From: Mesorhizobium neociceri
GTDB lineage: Bacteria > Pseudomonadota > Alphaproteobacteria > Rhizobiales > Rhizobiaceae
Reading direction: 5' to 3'
DNA: 64,000 nt
NCBI RefSeq assembly: GCF_013520985.1
Contig: NZ_JACDTY010000011.1
Span: forward strand, 62,001-126,000
Positions 35,017-43,495 of the stretch are shown here, piece after piece. How positions within the stretch are numbered: the stretch's first letter is position 1; each line of letters begins with the position of its first letter. A program made the position numbers and the translations under genes. The notes beneath the pieces were generated by a model. It saw only the letters and a list, made by a program, of their open reading frames with translations. It was not told where the DNA came from and did not search any database.

Positions 35017-35780
35017 AGGAAGCCTCCGTCGACGATCAGCATTTGCGCCGTCAGCATACGCGAGGCGTCGGAGGCCAGGAACAGCACGGTGCCGACGATA
35101 TCATCGGGCTGCATGACCTGCTTGATGCATTGCTTGGCGACATGGGCGGCAAGGCCCTGTTCGGTGACCCAGAGTTCTTTCTGCCGTTCGGTGATCACCC
35201 AGCCCGGCGCAATCGCGTTGACCCGGATGCCGTCGACACCGAGCTTGCCGGCAAGCCCCTTGGTCAGGCCGAGTATGCCCGCTTTGGCGGTGGTATAGGC
35301 CGGCATATCTGGGTGGTTGATGAGATAGGAGGTCGAGGTGAAGTTGATGATCGAACCGCCGCCGGCTCGCTTCATGCCGGGCGCCACCGCCTGCGCGGTG
35401 AAGAAATGCGGACGCAGATTGACGGCAAGATTGTTGTCCCAGAATTCGACGGTGACGTCGGCGACATCGTGGCGTTCGTCCCACGCGGCATTGTTGACCA
35501 GCACGGTGACGTCGCCATGCGTCTCAGCCGCCTTGGCCGCAGAAGCACGCAACGCCTCGACATCGCGCAGATCGGTCTTGAGGTAGAGCGGCCGCCGGCC
35601 GAGCGCCTTTTCGACGCGGTCGGCAAGCATCATGCTTGGGCCATCGGCGATGTCGATGAAGGCGACATGGGCGCCTTGACGCACAAAACCTTCGGTCAGT
35701 GCCGCGCCAATTCCGGAACCGCCACCGGTGATCAACACCGAGGCTCCCCTAAGGTCGGCAAAATCCGCCGATGGCATCAT
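35013..35780 (-). CDS. SDR family oxidoreductase, probable D-galactose 1-dehydrogenase
   Basis: 255 residues of the classical short-chain dehydrogenase fold: VLITGGGSGIGAALTEGFVRQG (NAD-binding TGxxxGxG), LVNNAAWDERH, and the catalytic Tyr-Lys in AYTTAKAGILGLTKG, C-terminus TAQMLIVDGGFL. Position at the head of a lactonase-aldolase-kinase operon suggests it oxidises galactose (or a related aldose such as arabinose or fucose) to its lactone. The sugar is inferred from context. Confidence 0.8.
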   Translation of the reverse strand: MMPSADFADLRGASVLITGGGSGIGAALTEGFVRQGAHVAFIDIADGPSMMLADRVEKALGRRPLYLKTDLRDVEALRASAAKAAETHGDVTVLVNNAAWDERHDVADVTVEFWDNNLAVNLRPHFFTAQAVAPGMKRAGGGSIINFTSTSYLINHPDMPAYTTAKAGILGLTKGLAGKLGVDGIRVNAIAPGWVITERQKELWVTEQGLAAHVAKQCIKQVMQPDDIVGTVLFLASDASRMLTAQMLIVDGGFL

Positions 35781-35950
35781 ATTTTCCTACTCCCGATCCG
35801 GTCGGCGCGCATCCTAGCCAGCCAAGTCCGGGGAGCAAGGGCGAAAACGTTAATATCTTCGGCTTATGTCAGACAAAAGGACGCAAAATGGCGGACGAAG
35901 CCCGCCCGCCCTGGAACCGCTGACTTGCTCGATGCACGGCAGACCGCCGG

Positions 35951-37300
35951 TCAGATCGCCTTGGCGTAGAGGGCGCCGCGATAGGAATCGCGGAGGTAGC
36001 CGAGCGTGGCGTCGGCATCGACCGGCTTGCCGAACAGGTAGCCCTGGCCGCCGGCGCAGCCGAACTGGACGAGGCGGTCGGCCTGTGCCTCCTCCTCTAT
36101 GCCTTCGGCGACGACATCCATGCCGAGCCCTTCGCACATAGCGAGAATGGCGCGGATGATGTGCTCCGAAGGACGGTCGTCGAGGATGGAGGAGACGAAG
36201 GCGCGGTCGATCTTGAGCTTGTCGAAATGGAATTCGCGCAGGCGGCCGAGCGAGGACTGGCCGGTGCCGAAATCGTCGAGCGAGACACGAATGCCGACGC
36301 GGCGCAAATCCTCGACGATCTTCTCCGCCGAGGCCGGATCATTCATCAGGCCGGTTTCGGTGATCTCGATCTCCAGCCGGCGCGGATCGAAGCCGGTGCG
36401 GTCGAGGATCGACAGTATGTGCAGGCCGGTGTTCTGGTCGACGAGCTGCGACGGCGACAGGTTGAAGGACAGGAACAGGTCCTTCGGCCAGCTGCGCGCC
36501 GCTTCGGTCGCCTTGCGCAACACCAGCTGCGACAGCGGGCCGATGATGCCGCGCTCCTCGGCGATCGGAATGAACACGGTCGGCGGGACGACGCCGAGGT
36601 CGCGATCGGTCCAGCGCGCCAGCGTCTCGAAGCCGATGGTGCGGCGGGTGTTCAAATCGACGATGGGCTGGAAATGGGGTTCCACCTCGCCGGCCGAGAC
36701 GGCGCGGCGCAGCGCCTGTTCGATGCGGGTGACGCGCTTGGCCGCCTCTTCCATCTCGCGTGTGTAGACGACGACGCGGCCACGGCCCGAACGCTTGGCG
36801 TGGTAGAGGGCCGTTTCGGCCTTGTTGACGAGGATTTCCGTGGTTTCGTCGCCGGAATAGAACAGTGAGCAGCCGACCGAGGCCGAGAGCCTGGCGGTGC
36901 GTTCGCCGACATCGTAGGGAGCCGACAGGATTTCGATCATCATGCGCGACTTCTCGGCCGCGGCTTCCTCCGAGAACACCATCGGATAGAGGAAGGCGAA
37001 TTCGTCGGCGCCGATGCGGCAGACGGTGGAATGGCTGTCCATCGAGGCGCGCAACCGCATCGCCACCTGGATCAAGATGTCGTCGCCGGCCTTGTGGCCG
37101 AACAGGTCGTTGATCGGCTTGAAGCCGTCGAGGTCGAGAATGCCGACGGTGAAAGGCGCGGGATCGTCCGCACGGTCGCTGATCAGGCGGTCGACCTTGT
37201 CGAAGAAGCGGCGATGGTTGCCAAGCCCGGTCAGCGTGTCGGTGAACGCCAGATCGGTGTTTTCCCTGCTTGCCTGCCCGGTGCCAAACGTCGTTTGCAT
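35951..37300 (-). CDS. Cyclic-di-GMP protein with degenerate GGDEF and intact EAL domains
   Basis: 449 residues. Residues about 15-175 are a diguanylate cyclase domain: DTLTGLGNHRRFFDKV, ILDLDGFKPINDLFGHKAGDD, and a GADEF (residues 97-101) instead of GGDEF. Residues about 195-440 are an EAL phosphodiesterase domain with its key residues present: FETLARW, LSFNLSPSQL, EIEITETGL, DDFGTGQSSLGRL, KIDRAFVSS and AEGIEEEAQ. No signal peptide or membrane segment. The likely activity is c-di-GMP hydrolysis, with the GGDEF domain possibly acting as GTP sensor. Start at ATG 37300 (AGGGAT upstream); an open frame extends further but is not conserved-looking. Confidence 0.88.
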   Translation of the reverse strand: MQTTFGTGQASRENTDLAFTDTLTGLGNHRRFFDKVDRLISDRADDPAPFTVGILDLDGFKPINDLFGHKAGDDILIQVAMRLRASMDSHSTVCRIGADEFAFLYPMVFSEEAAAEKSRMMIEILSAPYDVGERTARLSASVGCSLFYSGDETTEILVNKAETALYHAKRSGRGRVVVYTREMEEAAKRVTRIEQALRRAVSAGEVEPHFQPIVDLNTRRTIGFETLARWTDRDLGVVPPTVFIPIAEERGIIGPLSQLVLRKATEAARSWPKDLFLSFNLSPSQLVDQNTGLHILSILDRTGFDPRRLEIEITETGLMNDPASAEKIVEDLRRVGIRVSLDDFGTGQSSLGRLREFHFDKLKIDRAFVSSILDDRPSEHIIRAILAMCEGLGMDVVAEGIEEEAQADRLVQFGCAGGQGYLFGKPVDADATLGYLRDSYRGALYAKAI

Positions 37301-37401
37301 CGGTATCCCTGTTTTTTGACTTGCGAAATTTGCGCTGAGACTGGCAGCAAAGCGTTTAGGAACCGTATCGCGAAATCGATTTTTCGCTGGCGAATGATGC
37401 T

Positions 37402-39201
37402 TTAGCGGACGCGGTAGAGCTCGACCGGGTTTCCGCGCGTCTCGGCCACCGGTTCGAGCCAATCGGGGACGCTTCCCTGCATCAGCTGGGCCAGGAAGCC
37501 TTGCGGCGCCTTGGCGGCGAGCACCTTGCTTTCGGCGCTGCCGCGGCAGAGCGCCACCAGGCCGACGTGATGATCCGCCGCAATCGTCCTCGCCTGGTCC
37601 GCCGATCCGAGGAAGGCATCGAGCGCAAGCAGGTCGCCGGCGATGTTGCGATGATAGGGGCCGGCAAAGACCCGGTGCCCGGAATAGGTCAGGATCGGCG
37701 AGCCGAGATTGGAAATGGCCAGCACCGTGGTGTCCGGCAGCCCGGCCAACGCCGCGAAGGAGACCTTGCGCGTGCAGGCCGGATCGCTTTCGGCATCCTT
37801 TGCCTCGACGGAGACCTTGTTGGCCTCGAATACCCTCGTGGTCGCGGCGGCAGCGCCGGCCCAGACGGCATTCACCGACACCAGCCAGACCGCCGCCATG
37901 CGCAGCGACACGCTGCGCGAAGGGCTGATCCTCGCCCGCTCGCGCCAGCTTGCGACCCAGGCCGACAGCGGGATGACGGCCAAGGCGATCGAGAAGGTCG
38001 AGCCGCGGACCTGCCAGGCGCTAACGATGAAGGCGACGACCAGCAAGGCGCCGACAAGGCTGTCCTCGCGGCGCCACGGTCCGCGCAGGCGAAGCGCCAT
38101 CAGCGCGATCGCCACCAGCGGTGTGACATAGCGCGCCGCCACCGAGGCCGGGTCGTTGACGGCGATGTAGAACAACGACTGCGCCTCGTCGATGTGGTCG
38201 AGCCACAATTCCTTGAGGCGCGGATCGAGGTTTGCGTAGGGAGCCGCAAGGCATTGCGGAAACAGCGCCACGACAACGGCGCCCAGCACAAGCGCGAGCA
38301 GGCCGAGCGAGAGCAGGCGGCGGCTGGCCGTGCCATTGGACGCCTTGAGCGACGTCACGACGGCAAGGCCCAGTCCGGCGATTGCCGCCACCACGAATTG
38401 CACGGCCGAGAAGGCATCGCATTGCGCCTGGCCCCAGGCCGATGGCGGGATGGTGGTGACGAAGACGAGCACCGAAACCCCGGCAAAGCCCAGACCGAAA
38501 TCCCTTGCGATCCGGCGTTCGCCGCCGGGATCGACGACAAACAGCAAGGCGATGCAGGCGCCGATGGTGGCGACATAGGGCGCGGTTTCCATGCCGACGG
38601 CCAGCGTCAGCGCCGCGCACAGGCCCGAAATCAGCGCCGCCCAGCGGCGCGTGGGCGCCTCGAGCAGCAGGCTGAGGCTGGCCATGGTCAGCATCAGCTG
38701 GACATTGTGATGATCGAGCGCACCCGGCAAGAAGATGCCGATGAAATGCAGCGCCGCGGCGCCGATGACGACGGCCGGCAGTACAGCGCCGGCACCGGCG
38801 AAGCTGCGCGCGGCACGGGCGAGGAAGAACACCGCCAAGCAAAACAGCAGCGCCGGCCACAGCACCTGCGCGATCGCCTCGGCCGTGGCCATGCTGCCGG
38901 TCAGCGCCGAAGCGGCGAGGATGATGGCGGCGAGCGGCGCATCGACCAGCCGCGACCAGTGCATGACGAAGCCGCCTTCCAGGCCCATCCTGTACTGATG
39001 CAGGTCGAACCAGCCCTGTCCGGCCAGCATGTCGCGGACCTCGACCAGCCGCAGCAGGCTGTCATTGTCGCCGCCGGCATTGCTCAACTCGCGAAAGCCG
39101 GTGGCGGCATTGACGGCCAGCGCCACCAGCATGGCAAGCAGCGCCAGCATCATATCGGACTTCCAGGAGGAAGCACCCGCCTTGGCTGCGTTCATCATCA
39201 T
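37402..39201 (-). CDS. Large integral membrane protein, GT-C-like (glycosyltransferase-like)
   Basis: 599 residues with about 12 transmembrane segments and a soluble C-terminal domain of about 130 residues. The N-terminal loop after the first helix has a GDNDSLLRLVEVRDML acidic motif, and a PGALDHHNVQL motif follows in the next loop, reminiscent of acceptor-site motifs of GT-C enzymes using polyprenyl-phosphate sugars. I do not recognise a named family. Divergent from a GT2-GtrA pair (39326-40709), which supports a role in envelope glycan transfer. Three tandem ATGs (39201, 39198, 39195) start it. Confidence 0.7.
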   Translation of the reverse strand: MMMNAAKAGASSWKSDMMLALLAMLVALAVNAATGFRELSNAGGDNDSLLRLVEVRDMLAGQGWFDLHQYRMGLEGGFVMHWSRLVDAPLAAIILAASALTGSMATAEAIAQVLWPALLFCLAVFFLARAARSFAGAGAVLPAVVIGAAALHFIGIFLPGALDHHNVQLMLTMASLSLLLEAPTRRWAALISGLCAALTLAVGMETAPYVATIGACIALLFVVDPGGERRIARDFGLGFAGVSVLVFVTTIPPSAWGQAQCDAFSAVQFVVAAIAGLGLAVVTSLKASNGTASRRLLSLGLLALVLGAVVVALFPQCLAAPYANLDPRLKELWLDHIDEAQSLFYIAVNDPASVAARYVTPLVAIALMALRLRGPWRREDSLVGALLVVAFIVSAWQVRGSTFSIALAVIPLSAWVASWRERARISPSRSVSLRMAAVWLVSVNAVWAGAAAATTRVFEANKVSVEAKDAESDPACTRKVSFAALAGLPDTTVLAISNLGSPILTYSGHRVFAGPYHRNIAGDLLALDAFLGSADQARTIAADHHVGLVALCRGSAESKVLAAKAPQGFLAQLMQGSVPDWLEPVAETRGNPVELYRVR

Positions 39202-39325
39202 GGCCTTTGTCGGAAAGACGTTCAGCTTAAACCTAGCCTTAACAGCTTCAATAAATAGTAAAGTCGCCTGAGCGAGGCCGCATTTGAGCGCGGCCGGAGG
39301 CTCCGCCGGGCATCGGGAGACGGAA

Positions 39326-40330
39326 ATGCCGCACGAAGTCCGCCACGAGCCGGCCATTGCCGTGCTCCTGCCTTGCTACAATGAGGAATTGACCATCGCC
39401 GAGGTGGTGCGGCGGTTTCGCGAGACGCTACCGTCGGCCGCGATCTATGTCTACGATAACAATTCCAGGGATCTGACCGCGCTCAAGGCGCGCGCGGCGG
39501 GCGCCATCGTCATCCGCGAGCCGCGCCAGGGCAAGGGCAATGTCGTGCGGCGCATGTTCGCCGACATCGATGCCGATATCTATCTGATGGCCGACGGCGA
39601 CGGCACCTATGCACCGGAAGATGCGCCGCAACTGATCAACATCTTGCAGACCGAGCGCTGCGACATGGTGGTGGGCACCAGGCGCGGCGTCACCGACGAT
39701 GCCGGCCGTTCGGGCCATGCCTTCGGCAACCGCATCTTCAACAGCCTCTACAAGCGGCTGTTCGGCACCGACTTCACCGACATCTTCTCCGGCTACCGCG
39801 TCTTCTCCAGGCGTTTCGTCAAAAGCTTCCCCGCCGTTTCCGGCGGCTTCGAGATCGAGACCGAAATGTCGGTGCATGCCTCGCAGCTAAAACTGCCGGT
39901 CAACGAGATCGCGCTCGACTATGGCCGCCGGCCGGAGGGATCGTCGTCGAAGCTGTCGACCTATCGCGACGGCGCCAGGATCCTGTGGATGTTCGCCATG
40001 CTGATGAAGGAGACGCAGCCGCTGCGCTTCTTCGGCGCCTTCGCGATATTTTTCATGGCATCGAGCCTTACCCTGATGACGCCGGTGCTGATCGAATTCG
40101 CCCAGACCGGCCTCGTGCCGCGCATGCCGACCTGGGTGCTGTCGGTCGGCCTGCTGCTGCTTTCGACGCTTGCGATGGTGACCGGACTGATCCTGGATTC
40201 GGTATCGCGTGGACGCGCCGAGCAGAAGCGCATCTTCTATCTCTCGGTCCCGTCGGGCCGGGTCGAACGACGCGAGCGCACGAGCGAAACCCCGAAAGCC
40301 GAACCGGGCAAGACGCCCCGGGCCGCCTGA
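39326..40330 (+). CDS. Family 2 glycosyltransferase with C-terminal membrane anchor
   Basis: 334 residues. The GT2 (GT-A) domain covers residues 1-215: AVLLPCYNEELTIAEVVRRF, the DxD-type ADGDGTYAPED, and GTDFTDIFSGYRVFSRRF. Two hydrophobic helices follow (PLRFFGAFAIFFMASSLTLM and VLSVGLLLLSTLAMVTGLIL). Such enzymes usually attach a sugar to undecaprenyl or dolichyl phosphate, for use by a GT-C enzyme. The GtrA gene begins 4 bases after its stop. The start at 39326 has an excellent GGAGACGGA site. Confidence 0.9.
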   Translation: MPHEVRHEPAIAVLLPCYNEELTIAEVVRRFRETLPSAAIYVYDNNSRDLTALKARAAGAIVIREPRQGKGNVVRRMFADIDADIYLMADGDGTYAPEDAPQLINILQTERCDMVVGTRRGVTDDAGRSGHAFGNRIFNSLYKRLFGTDFTDIFSGYRVFSRRFVKSFPAVSGGFEIETEMSVHASQLKLPVNEIALDYGRRPEGSSSKLSTYRDGARILWMFAMLMKETQPLRFFGAFAIFFMASSLTLMTPVLIEFAQTGLVPRMPTWVLSVGLLLLSTLAMVTGLILDSVSRGRAEQKRIFYLSVPSGRVERRERTSETPKAEPGKTPRAA

Positions 40331-40334
40331 GGCC

Positions 40335-40709
40335 GTGGGCAGGCTCGCCCGCTTCGTCTTTGCCGGCGCCGTCGGCTTCGTTGCCGATGCCGCAGCTCTC
40401 TGGCTGCTTTTGGCGGTGACGCCACTCGGCCCCTTCGTCGCGCGCGTGCTGTCGATCGGCTTTGCGCTGTGCGTCACCTGGCAGATCAACCGGCACCTGA
40501 CGTTTTCGCCGTCGCGTCGCGGCGTGGCGCAGGAGGGTGCGCGCTATGGCGGCGTCGGCATCGCCACCAGCATCGTCAACTATCTCGTCTATTGCGCCAT
40601 CCTGTTCGCGCTGCCGGCAATGCCGCCGCTGGCGGCACTTGCCATCGCCTCGCTGGTGGCGATGGCGCTGTCCTTCCTCGGTTACTCCCGGCTGGTCTTC
40701 GACCGCTGA
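40335..40709 (+). CDS. GtrA family small membrane protein
   Basis: 124 residues with four transmembrane segments. GRLARFVFAGAVGFVADAAALWLLL begins the first, VTWQINRHLTFSP marks the loop between helices 2 and 3 (family signature), and the rest RYGGVGIATSIVNYLVYCAILF follows. GtrA-type proteins are thought to flip lipid-linked sugars made by a GT2 partner; here the GT2 gene is directly upstream. Start taken as GTG 40335, 4 bases after the GT2 stop; no closer ATG exists. Confidence 0.85.
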   Translation: MGRLARFVFAGAVGFVADAAALWLLLAVTPLGPFVARVLSIGFALCVTWQINRHLTFSPSRRGVAQEGARYGGVGIATSIVNYLVYCAILFALPAMPPLAALAIASLVAMALSFLGYSRLVFDR

Positions 40710-40762
40710 GACCGTTTGGAAATTCTACGCTGGCGGCCATCTGAAGGCGTTTTCTGCGCTTC

Positions 40763-41092
40763 CTACAGCGCCGCGCGTCCTTGGGACGCGCAAAGGACGC
40801 TGTAGCACTTTGATTTTGCACATGATCCTTTCCGAAATCGAGATCGATTTCGGGGTCATGTGCGGGCTCACGGACCCAAACGTCCGCTGCGCTCCGGTTC
40901 GCGAAAACACCATCATCTGACTCGCCAGAGCGAATTTCGAAACGGTCTCCCAGCGTTTGCACCAAGCGAACCGCTACAGAGCTGTAGGCTCTGGCCGATT
41001 GGCAGAAGCCGCCAAGTTCCGTATATCGGCGGCTTGCCTTGCCGCAATTCCGGACGGAAAACCGCTACGCACTTTTCCTGGACTTGCTCGAC
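40763..41092. repeat. Cluster of palindromic elements in the 400-base gap before gshB
   Basis: CTACAGCG (40763-40770) / CGCTGTAG (40798-40805), GCACATGA (40818-40825) / TCATGTGC (40856-40863) with inner CCGAAATCG/CGATTTCGG, then CTACAG-AG-CTGTAG (40974-40987), AAGCCGCC (41006-41013) / GGCGGCTT (41028-41035), and an AATTCC-type module (41043-41092). The gap 40710-41109 contains no convincing gene; it must hold the gshB promoter. Confidence 0.75.
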
Positions 41093-41109
41093 CCGCTGGA
41101 GACCAGAAG

Positions 41110-42051
41110 ATGCCCCTGAAAATCGCCGTCCAGATGGACCATGTCTCCACTGTCTCGATCGCCGGCGACACGTCGTTTGCGCTGTCGCTGGAGGCGCAGC
41201 GGCGCGGCCATCAACTGTTCCATTACACGCCCGACCGGTTGTCGATGCTGGGCGGCAAGGTGTTTGCCCGCATCGAGGAGATGAAGCTCCGCGACGAGAA
41301 GGGCAATCACTATACGCTGGGCGACAAGGTGCGCACCGACCTGTCGGAGATGGATGTGATCCTGTTGCGCCAGGACCCGCCCTTCGACATGAACTACATC
41401 ACCACGACGCATATTTTGGAGCGCATCCACCCGAAGACATTGGTCGTCAACGACCCGGCCTGGGTGCGCAACAGCCCGGAAAAGATCTTCGTCACCGAAT
41501 TTCCAGACCTGATGCCGGAAACGCTGATCACCAAGGATCCCCAGGAGGTCGCCGCCTTCCGCAAGGAATTCGGCGACATCATCGTCAAGCCGCTCTACGG
41601 CAATGGCGGCGCCGGCATCTTCCATCTCAAGGAAGACGACCGCAACCTCGCCTCGCTGCTCGAAATGTTCGCCCAGCTGTCGCGCGAGCCCTATATCGTC
41701 CAGCGCTATCTCAACGACGTGCGCAAGGGCGACAAGCGCATCATCCTGATCGATGGCGAGGCCGTCGGCGCCATCAACCGCGTGCCCGCCGACCACGATT
41801 CGCGCTCCAACATGCATGTCGGCGGCCGCGCCGAAAAGACCGAGCTGACGGAGCGCGAACGCGAGATCTGCGCCCGCATCGGACCATCCCTGAAAGAACG
41901 CGGCTTCATCCTGGTCGGCATCGACGTCATCGGCGACTACATGACCGAGATCAACGTGACCTCACCGACCGGCGTGCGCGAAGTGCAACGTTTCGGCGGC
42001 GCCGATATTGCCAGCCTGTTCTGGGATGCGGTGGAAGGGAAGCGGAAGTAA
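41110..42051 (+). CDS. gshB: Glutathione synthase
   Basis: 313 residues. It joins gamma-glutamylcysteine and glycine using ATP. Features: MPLKIAVQMDHVSTVSIAGDTSFAL, LLRQDPPFDMNYITTTHILE, IVKPLYGNGGAGIFHL (ATP-grasp lysine), PYIVQRYLNDVRKGDKRIILIDGE, and the C-terminal FILVGIDVIGDYMTEINVTSPTGVREVQR metal motif. Start at ATG 41110 by homology. A short degraded copy of its 3' end occurs 1.3 kb downstream, past an AT-rich protease gene. Confidence 0.96.
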   Translation: MPLKIAVQMDHVSTVSIAGDTSFALSLEAQRRGHQLFHYTPDRLSMLGGKVFARIEEMKLRDEKGNHYTLGDKVRTDLSEMDVILLRQDPPFDMNYITTTHILERIHPKTLVVNDPAWVRNSPEKIFVTEFPDLMPETLITKDPQEVAAFRKEFGDIIVKPLYGNGGAGIFHLKEDDRNLASLLEMFAQLSREPYIVQRYLNDVRKGDKRIILIDGEAVGAINRVPADHDSRSNMHVGGRAEKTELTEREREICARIGPSLKERGFILVGIDVIGDYMTEINVTSPTGVREVQRFGGADIASLFWDAVEGKRK

Positions 42052-42084
42052 TCCGCCTCTCGTCGTCAATTGCCTTCGCAGCCA

Positions 42085-43227
42085 TTACGCGTCAGGTAGA
42101 TTTGATGCAAGATCGAGGTTCATCACTAGAAAGTCGCGTGTTAGCGCTCGGTGGATGACACTTGGGCTTTCTACCGGCAAGAAATCAGCCACAATCAAAA
42201 TCATTGAAGCCGCATCGGCCGCCGTTTTCAAAGGCTCGACTAGACTAGCATACTCGCCATGGAACGAGACTTCATGCACGCCCTTTCCAACAATCGAGTA
42301 GGAAGTTTTTACGTGTGGGACAGCAGCCAAGGCCGCATCTAGTGCGCGTCGCGCCACTCGTTCATCTGGGCAAGCCAACTGCATTCGAGTCCTGTGTCCA
42401 TCTCTGTCGGTCTCAACCCATGCTTGGGCCCAACTGTGCTCCGGCTTGCCGAAGTAGGCTACTTTCCGAGTGAACAAGCCGTCCCAGGTCAAGGCTACAG
42501 CCCTAGGCAATAGCTCATGAGCAGCCAGACATTCGAGGATCGGTTCGACCGTCAAGACAGTCAAGTAACCGAGTTCCTCGGGTGAGTGGTTTTTAACCAG
42601 ACTTGCAGTTACAACCCCCAGCGCAAAACCCCATTCGGACATTACGACGCCACCACTAAAGCCGCCCTTTGGGGGGACGGACACAATGAAATGAACGAAA
42701 TTCACATTGATTAGATCAATTACGGCGTTGATCTGGCCTCGGGCTGCCACCAGCACCGAACGTTTAGAAAGCGGGATCGGGGGGAAGCCAAGTACAAGCA
42801 CTTCATTCAGAACAAAATCATGGTCCGTGATCCAATCATCGAGGTGGGAGCCGAGCGGTACCGCCGGTAGGCCGGAGAGCTGGGGTATCGAGAAAACTGC
42901 CACATCCGTCATCGGATCCGGGTGACCCAATCCATGCACCTCCAGTTTATCGAAGCCTTCAATCGTTTCCTCGTCAAAATCTTCGTCACCACCCAAATGG
43001 CTTATTCGATAGCCATCCAACTCGACACGACATTTGGCTTGTCCATCCAGTACGTGTCGAGCAGTGACGAATGATCCATCGCCCACGTGGAAGGCCGTTC
43101 CTATGTGTTCGTCGCCGTCCACGTCAGTCGTGATGATTGCTACCAACGCCGCTCCGTATTCACGATAAAGCTGCTTGATTACGTCTGTACGCTGAGCTGT
43201 CTGATGTTTCGACTCTTGATCGCTCAT
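42085..43227 (-). CDS. Trypsin-like serine protease (AT-rich, probably acquired)
   Basis: 380 residues. The chymotrypsin/trypsin-like triad is visible: His58 (VTARHVLD), Asp108 (PMTDVAVF) and Ser191 (PKGGFSGGVV). Residues 1-210 form the peptidase domain. The C-terminal 170 residues have no domain I can name. No signal peptide or membrane segment is evident, so it looks cytoplasmic. Base composition is visibly AT-richer than gshB and comM and orientation is opposite. Such cytoplasmic trypsin-like proteases with a variable C-terminal part occur as single cargo genes and in some phage-defence modules; function is unassigned here. Confidence 0.78.
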   Translation of the reverse strand: MSDQESKHQTAQRTDVIKQLYREYGAALVAIITTDVDGDEHIGTAFHVGDGSFVTARHVLDGQAKCRVELDGYRISHLGGDEDFDEETIEGFDKLEVHGLGHPDPMTDVAVFSIPQLSGLPAVPLGSHLDDWITDHDFVLNEVLVLGFPPIPLSKRSVLVAARGQINAVIDLINVNFVHFIVSVPPKGGFSGGVVMSEWGFALGVVTASLVKNHSPEELGYLTVLTVEPILECLAAHELLPRAVALTWDGLFTRKVAYFGKPEHSWAQAWVETDRDGHRTRMQLACPDERVARRALDAALAAVPHVKTSYSIVGKGVHEVSFHGEYASLVEPLKTAADAASMILIVADFLPVESPSVIHRALTRDFLVMNLDLASNLPDA

Positions 43228-43281
43228 ATCGTGCTCCCGAGCATAATTGGCTTCGCGATCATCGCCACGTTTTTGTTCAAC

Positions 43282-43323
43282 TTACAACGCTGCTTCGCGG
43301 TCGACATCGCCAGCCTGTTTTGA
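43282..43323. repeat. Degraded copy of the gshB 3' segment
   Basis: In frame, this segment encodes LQRCFAVDIASLF followed by a stop. gshB at 41983-42024 encodes VQRFGGADIASLFW. At nucleotide level CAACG and GACATCGCCAGCCTGTT align with CAACG and GATATTGCCAGCCTGTT at exactly the same 17-base offset between them. It lies at the right edge of the AT-rich protease segment and is the probable old 3' end of gshB, split by insertion or left by duplication. Confidence 0.6.
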
Positions 43324-43495
43324 ACGAGGGGACGAAGAGGCACCTTCCATCCGATCATTCCCGAAGGAGTATTTGAGACTTGCGTTCCTGTAATGTTCTT
43401 GCCTTAGCCTGAAATCTATGGTTGTCTTCGCCTGACATCGCGCGTGGCCTGAACCACAAAGACCCGAGCGAGCCGGTATCCGGGGGTGGGGCAAA

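Noticed and set aside
37501..39258. 585-codon plus-strand frame opposite the GT-C-like gene
   Set aside because: Shadow; sense strand protein has clean transmembrane pattern and motifs.
43087..43323. 78-codon plus-strand frame opposite the protease N-terminus
   Set aside because: Not gene-like by itself, but its last 13 codons are the gshB 3' remnant, reported as a repeat.
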